This document shows, piece by piece, positions 16,564-24,323 of a DNA stretch of 64,000 nt. Under the pieces are notes generated by a model. That model was not told the DNA's origin. It saw nothing but the letters and a program-made list of their open reading frames with translations, and made no database searches. Where the stretch lies: assembly GCF_947494555.1 (NCBI RefSeq), contig NZ_CANLVF010000003.1:843688-907687 (forward strand), written 5' to 3'. Position numbers and translations under genes: made by a program. This DNA is from an uncultured Roseibium sp. Its GTDB lineage: Bacteria > Pseudomonadota > Alphaproteobacteria > Rhizobiales > Stappiaceae. The stretch's first letter is position 1. Every line of letters starts with the position of its first letter.

Positions 16564-18630
16564 ATGCGTCGTCTCATGCTCACTGCCCTCATGGCCGCTT
16601 TGCTTCATACGGCGCCGCAGGCGTCTTCAGCCGAGGAAGGTTGGACAGAACTCGATCTGTCCAAGACGCGGATCGTAGCAGCTCAGACGGCGCTGCCGGC
16701 GAACGGGGCGATCCGGATAGGCGTCGACATTGCGCTTGATGACGGATGGAAGACCTATTGGAGGAGCCCTGGCGACGCCGGCTATCCCGTCACCGTCGAC
16801 TGGTCCAGATCGCAAAATGCGGAAGTCGGAGAGATGCAATGGCCCGCACCGTACCGTTTTTCGCTCTTCGATCTCGATACCTTCGGTTATGGTGAGCGGG
16901 TGGTCTTTCCCTTCGATGTGACGGTTCTCGATCCCTCACAGCCGACACATCTAAACGCCACTGTCGATTACCTGCTCTGCAAGGAGGTCTGCGTCCCGCA
17001 GGTCGCCCAGGTTTCTCTGACGCTGGAACCGGGTGTGTCGGTGGCCAGCACCGAAGCTCAGCTTATCGATCTTTACAGTTCACAGGTTCCTGGCAATGGG
17101 GCCGGGGCAGGGTTGGACCTTCGCATGGCTGCAATCGAACCGGGCGGGTCCCGCGTGAGTGTCGAGGTCGCGTCGATCTTTCCGTTCACCTCTCCAGACG
17201 TGATCATCGAGGGGCCGGAAGACGTTATCTTCGGCAGGCCTGAAATCGCGTTTCGCGAGGACGGACTTGTCCTATCGGCGTCCGTGCCAGCCGAGACCTT
17301 CGAAGGTGGGTCCGTGCGCCTATCAGCGGAAGACATCACGATTACGGTCGTTGACGGTGCGCGCGGCCTTGAGACGGGGATAAACAGCAACCCTGCAACG
17401 TCCCGCGCTCCGGTCCCGACGACGGCCTTCCTTGGGCTGCTGGGCATCGCCTTTGTTGGTGGCCTGATCCTGAACCTCATGCCCTGCGTCTTGCCGGTTC
17501 TGTCGATCAAGCTTCTGTCGGTCGTCTCGCATGGCGGGCAAAGCCCGACGCGCGTGCGTCTTTCTTTCTTGGCGTCAGCGTTCGGAATTATCGCCTCCTT
17601 CTGGGTGCTGGCCCTCGGCGCCATTGCGCTCGGCGTGCTTGGGGTCGCGGTGGGATGGGGCATCCAGTTCCAGAACCCGTACTTCCTGGTCTTAATGGCG
17701 AGCGTCGTTATGATCTTCGCCTACAACCTCTTCGGCATGTTCGAGATATCCTTGCCGCAATGGATGTCCGTCGCCGCACAGATCGGCGACTCAGACAGCC
17801 TGCGCGGGCATTTCCTGACCGGCGTTTTCGCGACGCTCCTGGCCACGCCCTGTTCGGCGCCCTTCGTTGGAACGGCGGTCGGTTTCGCGCTGTCTTCGGG
17901 CGCGCCCGAGATCCTGGCCATCTTCACGGCTCTCGGCTTTGGGCTCGCGGCGCCGTTCCTGCTCGTTTCGATTTTCCCGAAAATGGCGACGTCGATGCCG
18001 AAGCCAGGCAAATGGATGCTAAAGCTCAAGAAACTTCTGGGTCTGGCACTTGCGGCGACTGCGGTGTGGCTGCTGTTCGTTATCGCCGGCGTCTCAGGGA
18101 AGGTCCTCGCCCTGGTCGTTGCCACAGGGTTGGCGGGCATCGGGGCGGTACTCTGGGCCGGTCGCGGGGACGCAAACGGGTCGGCCTTTGTCGGCACAGC
18201 GATCGCAGCGCTCTCGCTTGCTCTCATGGCAAGTCCTGCCATTTTCTCTGCCGGGGGTGGATTTGCGTCCCAGGCTGCGACGGCAAATTTCGCGAATTTC
18301 AGCGTTGCGGAACGCGATCGCCTTGTGTCCGCCGGAGATGTCGTGTTCGTGGACGTGACGGCGGACTGGTGCATCACCTGCCAGGTGAACAAGCGCCTCG
18401 CTCTCAGCGACGGGAACGTGCGGGCTGCGCTGGAGGCCGAAGGCATCACGCCGCTCCGGGCGGACTGGACCCAGCGCGACGACGCGATCCTGTCTTACCT
18501 GACGAGCCAAGGGCGTTACGGCATCCCGTTCAATGCCGTCTATGGGCCGGGCGCGCCTGACGGCATAGTGTTGCCGGAACTGCTAACGCCCGGCGCCGTC
18601 CTCGACGCGCTGCAAGAGGCGCGGGGTTAG
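16564..18630 (+). CDS. scsB: DsbD/ScsB-type thiol-disulfide reductase
   Basis: A 688-aa protein with a signal peptide (cleavage near residue 23). A periplasmic alpha domain follows with a Cys139/Cys143 pair (LLCKEVCVP), and then an eight-TM DsbD-type electron-relay domain whose key cysteines sit in MPCVLP (Cys308) and ATPCSAP (Cys430). It ends in a thioredoxin-like gamma domain, ADWCITCQVNK (Cys603/Cys606). It moves reducing equivalents from the cytosol to periplasmic partners. The domain plan and the N-terminal style fit ScsB, the reductase of copper-tolerance Scs systems, better than classical DsbD. Partners may be the thioredoxin-fold proteins encoded at 20772 and 33408. Confidence 0.88.
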   Translation: MRRLMLTALMAALLHTAPQASSAEEGWTELDLSKTRIVAAQTALPANGAIRIGVDIALDDGWKTYWRSPGDAGYPVTVDWSRSQNAEVGEMQWPAPYRFSLFDLDTFGYGERVVFPFDVTVLDPSQPTHLNATVDYLLCKEVCVPQVAQVSLTLEPGVSVASTEAQLIDLYSSQVPGNGAGAGLDLRMAAIEPGGSRVSVEVASIFPFTSPDVIIEGPEDVIFGRPEIAFREDGLVLSASVPAETFEGGSVRLSAEDITITVVDGARGLETGINSNPATSRAPVPTTAFLGLLGIAFVGGLILNLMPCVLPVLSIKLLSVVSHGGQSPTRVRLSFLASAFGIIASFWVLALGAIALGVLGVAVGWGIQFQNPYFLVLMASVVMIFAYNLFGMFEISLPQWMSVAAQIGDSDSLRGHFLTGVFATLLATPCSAPFVGTAVGFALSSGAPEILAIFTALGFGLAAPFLLVSIFPKMATSMPKPGKWMLKLKKLLGLALAATAVWLLFVIAGVSGKVLALVVATGLAGIGAVLWAGRGDANGSAFVGTAIAALSLALMASPAIFSAGGGFASQAATANFANFSVAERDRLVSAGDVVFVDVTADWCITCQVNKRLALSDGNVRAALEAEGITPLRADWTQRDDAILSYLTSQGRYGIPFNAVYGPGAPDGIVLPELLTPGAVLDALQEARG

Positions 18631-19523
18631 GCCCCCCGGCCCTCGATCAGGTCCAGCTTGTCGGACACTGCGTCGTAGAGGTACTCCCGGAACCGGCGAA
18701 GCCGGACGCTGTCGCGCAGGTCCGGGTGGGTAAGGACCCACAGCGAGGTATGTGGCACGGCGCGGGCGCTGGGAACCCGTCGAAGATCCGGTTCGAGGTC
18801 ACCCATCATGCAAGGCAGATAGGCCATTCCGAGTCCCCGTTTTGCGAACGCCATCTGCACGAACACGTCGTCGAAGCTGCCCATTACCGGCATGGGTTCC
18901 AGCCCGGCGGAATGGACCCATTTCGGATACTCGACCACATCGTCCCAGCCCAACCATTTGGCGTTACGGTTCACGCCACTGAAGACATGCGCATCAATAT
19001 AGTCGGCTGATGCATACGCACAGGACGCCTGAGTCGCGAGGTTACGCCCAACGAGATAGTTGGGGGGCGAGTTGCCTTGTGACGTGAAGCGCATTGCGAT
19101 GTCGGCCTCGCGCTTGGAAAGGTCGAGCAGATCCTCGGTCAGTTCCAGGGTCAGGTTGACGAGAGGATTTTGCTTGACGAAGCGCGTGAGGTCGTCGGTC
19201 AGCACGCAGACCGCCATCGGCAGGGGCAGGGTGAAGCGCACGTCCCCCGACAGTTCCGAGTCCCGTCCCGCAACCGACCGCTCAGCGGCGTGCATGGTTT
19301 CCTCAATCTTCTGCGCGGAGACCACGAGCTCTTCCCCGGACGGCGTAATCAGCAGTCCGTCGGGCGTGCGGTCGAAGAGCCGGGTCTTCAGTGCGAATTC
19401 CAGCGCATCCATGCGGCGCGACACTGTCGAATGTGCGACCTTGAGGTTTTCGGAGGCCCCGCGGATCGAACCGGCCCTGGCCACGGCGAGGAAAACCTTC
19501 AGGTCATTCCAGTCAACTGACAT
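18627..19523 (-). CDS. LysR family transcriptional regulator
   Basis: A 298-aa regulator with the wHTH start MSVDWNDLKVFLAVARAGS and VAHSTVSRRMDALEFAL, followed by an effector domain. I start at 19523, where GGAG lies upstream; an in-frame extension to 19556 is possible. Its stop overlaps the scsB stop by a few bases in convergent orientation, and on the other side it is divergent from the SRPBCC gene. It likely regulates both neighbours. Confidence 0.88.
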   Translation of the reverse strand: MSVDWNDLKVFLAVARAGSIRGASENLKVAHSTVSRRMDALEFALKTRLFDRTPDGLLITPSGEELVVSAQKIEETMHAAERSVAGRDSELSGDVRFTLPLPMAVCVLTDDLTRFVKQNPLVNLTLELTEDLLDLSKREADIAMRFTSQGNSPPNYLVGRNLATQASCAYASADYIDAHVFSGVNRNAKWLGWDDVVEYPKWVHSAGLEPMPVMGSFDDVFVQMAFAKRGLGMAYLPCMMGDLEPDLRRVPSARAVPHTSLWVLTHPDLRDSVRLRRFREYLYDAVSDKLDLIEGRGA

Positions 19524-19695
19524 GCGTTCGGGGTCTCCTCGTCGTCTGAAGTGCAAAAATGGATGAGTCGTCAGTTACATGGTCCTAGCAATATTGACTG
19601 TTCCAATTTTCGTCCAGTGTGGCGCAAAAAAGGAACGTGCGGTGCGTTTTCAAGTAAGCTAGCACGATGGCGCAGGTATTAACAGGAGGTTTCCC

Positions 19696-20754
19696 ATGCG
19701 CCTGATTTCCACTTTCGAGACGACAGCCGCCGTCATCGCGGTCGTGACAAGCCTGGCCGGCGCTGCGACGGTGACCGCCGCACAGGAGATGCCGCCGCGC
19801 GTCGTCGGCGCCGTGTTGGTCGACGAACTGACACTGGCGCCGATGCAGTTCGAGATCGAAGTCGAATTGGCCGCATCGCCCACGGACGTTTTCGCCTTCG
19901 TCTCGGACAGCATGAATGTTGGCAAAATCATCGACGGCGTTGCTGGTGTCGAGGTTTCTGGTGACGGCATGATGCGCGACTTGATGTTGGCCGACGGCAC
20001 GGTGGTGTCGGAAACAATCAAGGTGAGCGACGCCGGCCAGATGTCCTTTGCCTATAGCCTGCCCGCCGAGAACCCGATGGGTCTGTCGAACCACCTGGCC
20101 GTGATCCAGGTGCGCGCCGCCGACGAGCGCGGCGGGTCGGTTCTATCCTGGCAGCAGTATTTCGACGGAGAGGCTTCGGCCGACGCGTCGGCGCTCTACC
20201 TGGCGGCGGCTCAGCGGTTGGCAGAGCGGTTCGGCGGTTACATCAGCGGAGAGCACAGCGGCTTCGCCGAGGTGACGCTCTCACATACCCGGACTTTCGA
20301 CGTCCCCGCCACGGTGGTCTGGGCGGAAGTTGCCGAGAACTACGCGAATGCGCACGAATGGGCCAGCGTAATCCAATCGATCGAGTTCGAAGATGCCGAT
20401 GCCGGCGCGATCGGTGACGTCCGGTCGTGCTTCATCCCGGGTCTCGGGGGCGCCACGCGCGAAGTGATCACGCGATACGACGAAGACAGCTTCACGTATG
20501 CCTACACGATCGAAGAAGGAATGCCGCCCTTCGTGACGTCGAACGAGGCGGTCTGGAGCGTGACGCCGGTCGACGAGGACACCTCGGAAGTCAACGTTAC
20601 GATCACCTTCTCGACCGCGCCGGGCGTGCCGCCGGGGGCCATCGCCTTTGCCAGGTCGAACTTCTTTTTCTTCGCAGGGCTCGGGATCGAGGATCTCAGG
20701 TACTTCCTGGAAAACGGTGAGCCGCACCCGCGCGAAATCGCGTCACGCTCTTGA
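19696..20754 (+). CDS. exported protein with two SRPBCC domains
   Basis: A 352-aa protein with a signal peptide (residues 1-29, ending VTAAQ). Two START/SRPBCC-like domains follow. The first, about 48-185, contains ELAASPTDVFAFVSDS and a glycine-rich end. The second, about 195-345, contains FDVPATVVWAEVAENYANAH, YTIEEGMPP, and a hydrophobic C-terminal helix ARSNFFFFAGLGIEDL. SRPBCC domains usually bind hydrophobic ligands and are mostly cytoplasmic, so a secreted tandem is unusual. A strong ribosome site, AGGAGG, precedes the ATG. The next gene, an esterase-thioredoxin fusion, starts 17 bp after its stop. Confidence 0.78.
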   Translation: MRLISTFETTAAVIAVVTSLAGAATVTAAQEMPPRVVGAVLVDELTLAPMQFEIEVELAASPTDVFAFVSDSMNVGKIIDGVAGVEVSGDGMMRDLMLADGTVVSETIKVSDAGQMSFAYSLPAENPMGLSNHLAVIQVRAADERGGSVLSWQQYFDGEASADASALYLAAAQRLAERFGGYISGEHSGFAEVTLSHTRTFDVPATVVWAEVAENYANAHEWASVIQSIEFEDADAGAIGDVRSCFIPGLGGATREVITRYDEDSFTYAYTIEEGMPPFVTSNEAVWSVTPVDEDTSEVNVTITFSTAPGVPPGAIAFARSNFFFFAGLGIEDLRYFLENGEPHPREIASRS

Positions 20755-20771
20755 TCGGAAAGGCGCAAGCC

Positions 20772-22139
20772 ATGGCATTCCTCAGATCACCACTCACGGC
20801 ACTCTGCCTTGGCCTTTGTCTGACCGCCGGGGCCCCGACCGGGGCCCTGGCACAAGCAGAGCCGACGACGCTTTCGGTCGAAGCGGGCGGCAAGGAACTG
20901 ACTGCGCGAGTCATTCGTCGCGCGGCGACCGACAACGCCTCGCTGATCGTCGGATTGCACGGCTACGGAATGAATGAAGGACAGATCGAGACACTCGTGA
21001 ATGTCGAACCCGCGTCGAGCAACAGCTTTGTTGCGCTCCGGGGGCCGGTCCCTGTGGAGGGCGGAGGACACGCCTGGTTTCCCGTCGATGACAGCCAAGT
21101 TTACGCCTTGAGCCAGCCTGCCGACTTCACGACCAACGCTGATATTGTCGCGGACGCGATTGCGGCCCTGACTGCGGAACTCAGTGCGGACCCGCGTCAG
21201 GTCTACGTCGTCGGCTTCAGCCAGGGGGCGTCGATGGCGCTCGGACTTGCGCTGACGCACCCCGATCTTGCAGCGGGGTACATCGCGTTCGCTGGTAGCC
21301 TTCCGCCTGAAGTGCGGACTGAAGACTGGACTATCAAAAACGGTGCCCCTGTGCTTATCGGCTATGGCACCCGCGACTCGCGGTTCAGCGCTGAGGAGCT
21401 TGACGCCACGATCGCGGCGCTGTCGGAGGCGGACCTGTCGGTTGAATTGCAGACCTTCGCCGTCCCCCACGTTGTCAGCGGTGCCGGGCGCCGAGCCATC
21501 GCGGCCTGGATCGACGACCGCATCGCCGGACGACCGGTTGCACAAACCCGTCCGCTGCCGCTTGCGGTGACCGCAGCCCCCGATACCGGCGAAGACCCTC
21601 AGGCGATCATCGCCGAAGCGCTGGCCGCCGCCGAGGCGCGGGGCGGATATTTCGGGAACCCGGACGGCGATCTCGTGATCTACAAATTCTTCGACTTCAA
21701 CTGCTCGATCTGCCGGATTGCGCACCGGCAGATGGGTCGTTTCCTTGCGCAAATGCCCGACAATACCCGCGTCGTCGCGGTGGACGTGCCGTTGATCGGG
21801 CCAGGTTCACGCGAGGCGACGGCACACACATTCTCGATCGTGTCCCCTGACGATTACAACCGCGCCTACCACGCGTTGATGGTCGGGCGGGGTCAGTTAA
21901 ACGGCGTGCGGGCCTTGCGCGAACTTGAGAAACTCGGAATCTTGCCAAGTCTGACCGACTCTCAGGAAGCCATCGACGCCTACCAGAACGAAATGCGGAT
22001 AAACACAGCCGCGATGCGCGCTCTTGGGATACAAGGAACGCCGGGCTTCTATGTCCGGCTTGCAGATGGTCGCGAAGGGGCCTTTACCGGCTGGGATGCT
22101 GCCGCGATCGCCGCTTTCATAGGTGCCACACTCGAATAA
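20772..22139 (+). CDS. exported esterase fused to a DsbA/ScsC-like thioredoxin domain
   Basis: A 455-aa protein with a signal peptide (to about residue 29). Residues 35-255 form a carboxylesterase/phospholipase-type alpha/beta hydrolase, with LHGYGMNEG, nucleophile Ser150 in GFSQGAS, Asp202 in YGTRDSRF and His233 in AVPHVVS. A linker of about 30 residues leads to a DsbA-family domain (about 290-455) with FFDFNCSICR (Cys311/Cys314) and the cis-proline loop GTPGFY. That domain resembles the ScsC-like protein at 33408 (both begin GNPDGD). I chose ATG 20772 with GGAAAGG upstream; TTG 20751 is also open. The fusion suggests a secreted hydrolase tethered to thiol chemistry. Confidence 0.82.
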   Translation: MAFLRSPLTALCLGLCLTAGAPTGALAQAEPTTLSVEAGGKELTARVIRRAATDNASLIVGLHGYGMNEGQIETLVNVEPASSNSFVALRGPVPVEGGGHAWFPVDDSQVYALSQPADFTTNADIVADAIAALTAELSADPRQVYVVGFSQGASMALGLALTHPDLAAGYIAFAGSLPPEVRTEDWTIKNGAPVLIGYGTRDSRFSAEELDATIAALSEADLSVELQTFAVPHVVSGAGRRAIAAWIDDRIAGRPVAQTRPLPLAVTAAPDTGEDPQAIIAEALAAAEARGGYFGNPDGDLVIYKFFDFNCSICRIAHRQMGRFLAQMPDNTRVVAVDVPLIGPGSREATAHTFSIVSPDDYNRAYHALMVGRGQLNGVRALRELEKLGILPSLTDSQEAIDAYQNEMRINTAAMRALGIQGTPGFYVRLADGREGAFTGWDAAAIAAFIGATLE

Positions 22140-22735
22140 TCAGGCAGCAAGAGAGTCACGTTTCCACGACCGTAACCGTCATTTTCAGAGCGCAAATCAG
22201 GTGCACCAAAAGCCTTGCTTGCAATGAGACGACGCTGTGAATCAAAGCGCCAGTGCTTCAAAAAGTGTCTTATTGGGCAGCAGCGTTTATTGGCTTGTTC
22301 TGCTCCCAACGCGGGCAAATACCTTGTGGCGCGAGTCTACATCTGCGGATCGTAATAACATTCATAAGCAAAGTGGACCTTTATGCAAAACACTGAAAAA
22401 ATCCGCTTCCCGCCCAATCCGTGAATTTGCTGCCTTTCGAATAAATGTCAGCTTTCGGGCTCAGGTTGCAATGTGTCGATCGTCCAAAATGGCGGGGCAA
22501 TGCAGACAGGGGGATATATCTGGTCTGGGGCCGGAAGAGGACATTCGGGTTTTGTCTTTGGGGACTGCGAAAGCGGCCATTGGTGATGAAAACAGTGAAG
22601 GTCTGCTTCGAGACCATCCAAGACCTTCGGTGCGGCGCGCTGAACTCGAAACTCGGGTGGCCAACGGACATTTGATGCGAATCGAGCAGATGTCCGCTTC
22701 TAATTTCTGTATGTTTAAGTGCGATCGAGTAACGC
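22140..22735. other. intergenic region with dispersed repeat material
   Basis: No gene is supported between two facing genes. Words GTGGACC, GTCCGCTT and a family A repeat occur across 22365-22710, giving a mosaic of the dispersed element with much sequence drift. Confidence 0.6.
22527..22554 (+). repeat. dispersed intergenic repeat, family A copy 3
   Basis: GGGGCCGGAAGAGGACAT followed by TCGGGTTTTG. Diverged by two or three bases from copies 1 and 2. Confidence 0.6.
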
Positions 22736-23263
22736 TTATTTTCTTCGTCGTTTCGACAGTTCACGATAAAGTGCTTCCGGGGAGACACCGATTTCCGCGG
22801 CAATGTCCTTGGTCCGTCTTTCAGGAGAAGTGCCGGAATTGACCGCCAGCCAGAAATCGAGGCGATCAGCTACCTTTTTCAAGCTCCGGACTTCCGTGTT
22901 TAACCGCGCACGTTGAACGGAATGAGAAAGACTGGCCGCCCAGTTTTCTGCCCAGCTTCGATTTGATGCAAGGCGGTCCTTGAATGCGTCCGTCTCAAGC
23001 TGCGCGACGGTGCTTCGGCATCGGGCGATCGCATCGCAATGATAGGTTTCAGAATAGACAGAGGCCTCCGCTAAAACAGCGTCCCGGCCTGCACTTTGCA
23101 ATACGATTTCGTTCCCCGAAGGGGTGACCCGAACTAGGTCGATTTCACCATCCAGGATCAGAAAAACACTCAACACGTTGTCGCCAGTATGAAAAAGGCA
23201 ATCGCCCCTCTCACACGATCTGCGGACTGCGTCTGAGAAAACCAGTGAAAGCCAATCGGACAT
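22736..23263 (-). CDS. Crp/Fnr family transcriptional regulator
   Basis: A 175-aa regulator, shorter than a typical Crp (about 210). An N-terminal cyclic-nucleotide-binding-type beta barrel reads RGDCLFHTGDNVLSVFLILDGEIDLVRVTPSGNEI and VLAEASVYSETYHCDA. A dimer helix leads to a C-terminal HTH, RRTKDIAAEIGVSPEALYREL. No Fnr cysteine cluster is present. I start at ATG 23263; ATG 23275 four codons earlier is equally open, and neither has an obvious ribosome site. It is divergent from the His-rich exported protein at 23332 and close to the copper genes, so it may tie them to another stress signal. Confidence 0.85.
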   Translation of the reverse strand: MSDWLSLVFSDAVRRSCERGDCLFHTGDNVLSVFLILDGEIDLVRVTPSGNEIVLQSAGRDAVLAEASVYSETYHCDAIARCRSTVAQLETDAFKDRLASNRSWAENWAASLSHSVQRARLNTEVRSLKKVADRLDFWLAVNSGTSPERRTKDIAAEIGVSPEALYRELSKRRRK

Positions 23264-23331
23264 GATTGCTATCATATGTGCCTATGCGCCTTCGGGGTAG
23301 ACCTTGGAGACCATTACAAGGAGCCAACCTT

Positions 23332-23892
23332 ATGAAAAACCTTCTGATGCTGCCGATTTTCCTGACGCTCACCGCAGGTCAAAGCCTCGCTGAGACGTCA
23401 ACGCACAGTCACTCTGCGGCGCATCAACACCAAGCTTCACAGATCGGCGCGCCAAGTGAGCCGGGTCAGGGTGCATTTGCTTCGATCCAGGAAATCGTCG
23501 AGCTCTTGCTCACAGATCCCGAAACCGAATGGGAACGCGTTGATCTGGAAGCCTTGCGCGGCCATCTGGCCGATATGGACAATGTTACGCTCCGTTCAAT
23601 CGTTGCCGTGGAACCTCTGGCCAACGGGGCTCGCTTCACGGTTACATCCAAGCAAGGCAGCGTGCGCCAATCCATCAAGAACATGGTTCTGGCACACAGC
23701 CATGAAATGTCCGGGACTTTCGGTTGGAACTTGAGCGCGGAAGAGATTCCTGACGGAGCCATTTTGACGGTAACCGGAACAGTCGAAGATGCGCCCAGGA
23801 TCCAGGGCCTTGGTTTTATCGGTGTCATGACGCTCGGCATGCATCATCAAAGCCATCATCTGGCAATTGCTCGCGGACATAATCCTCACTGA
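23332..23892 (+). CDS. exported His-rich protein of unknown function
   Basis: A 186-aa protein with a signal peptide (about 1-20) and a histidine cluster right after it (THSHSAAHQHQ). There is a compact middle (FASIQEIVELLLTDPETEWE, LRGHLADMDNVTL) and a second histidine cluster near the end (GMHHQSHHLAIARGH). I do not recognise a named family. The histidines at both ends suggest metal binding, and the neighbourhood makes copper the likely metal. AAGGAG precedes the ATG at 23332. Confidence 0.75.
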   Translation: MKNLLMLPIFLTLTAGQSLAETSTHSHSAAHQHQASQIGAPSEPGQGAFASIQEIVELLLTDPETEWERVDLEALRGHLADMDNVTLRSIVAVEPLANGARFTVTSKQGSVRQSIKNMVLAHSHEMSGTFGWNLSAEEIPDGAILTVTGTVEDAPRIQGLGFIGVMTLGMHHQSHHLAIARGHNPH

Positions 23893-23957
23893 AGCTTGAC
23901 TGTCTTCAGGCTTGGCATGGGCGCACTCGCCGAACGTTCCCTGTGCAAGTAACCGGA

Positions 23958-24161
23958 TCAATTTGAAACGAGTGTCGTAGGTTCGTAGCCAGCGTCCCGG
24001 ATAACACGCAAGATGTTATCCGGTTGTCGCAAGCTCGAGATTTCGACGATGCGTTTTTCAAGGTCGCACGCAACGACAGCCGCCGGTTCTGCTGCCAAGA
24101 CCGCCTTCTCGATCGCCATTACACAATGGCTACAGCTCATATCCGGAATGCAGAGTTTCAT
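23958..24161 (-). CDS. copZ: heavy-metal-associated domain copper chaperone
   Basis: A 67-aa single HMA domain: MKLCIPDMSCSHCVMAIEKA, with the Cys-x-x-Cys metal site at Cys10 and Cys13. Such proteins carry Cu(I) to a P-type ATPase. A good ribosome site (AGGAGG) precedes the start. It is divergent from copA, and its promoter carries the same MerR-type dyad, so both should respond to the CueR protein encoded downstream of copA. Confidence 0.9.
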   Translation of the reverse strand: MKLCIPDMSCSHCVMAIEKAVLAAEPAAVVACDLEKRIVEISSLRQPDNILRVIRDAGYEPTTLVSN

Positions 24162-24196
24162 GATGTACCTCCTGCCTCAAACCTCGAGGGTTATGG

Positions 24197-24220
24197 AGGT
24201 TCTTGCTAGGGGAAGGTCAA
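24197..24220 (-). promoter_or_regulatory. CueR-type promoter of copZ
   Basis: On the reverse strand a TTGACC -35 (24215-24220) sits over a dyad beginning ACCTTCC and ending AACCT (24197-24217). This is the layout of MerR-family metal promoters, where the -35 to -10 spacing is long (about 19 bp) and the activator sits between the two. The -10 is weak by eye. Confidence 0.65.
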
Positions 24221-24258
24221 CAGGTAGAACTACTTACAGGTTTTTTCGATAATTTCTG

Positions 24259-24288
24259 TTGACCTTCCAGCGACTGGAAACCCCATGT
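24259..24288 (+). promoter_or_regulatory. CueR-type promoter of copA
   Basis: TTGACC at 24259-24264 begins a dyad, ACCTTCC at one end and GGAAACC at the other (24262-24282). It is close in form to known CueR operators such as that of E. coli copA. A 19-bp spacer would put the -10 at about 24284-24289 (CATGTG, weak). Confidence 0.7.
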
Positions 24289-24323
24289 GAGGAGCAATCA
24301 TCAACGTCACATTGGACCATGAC

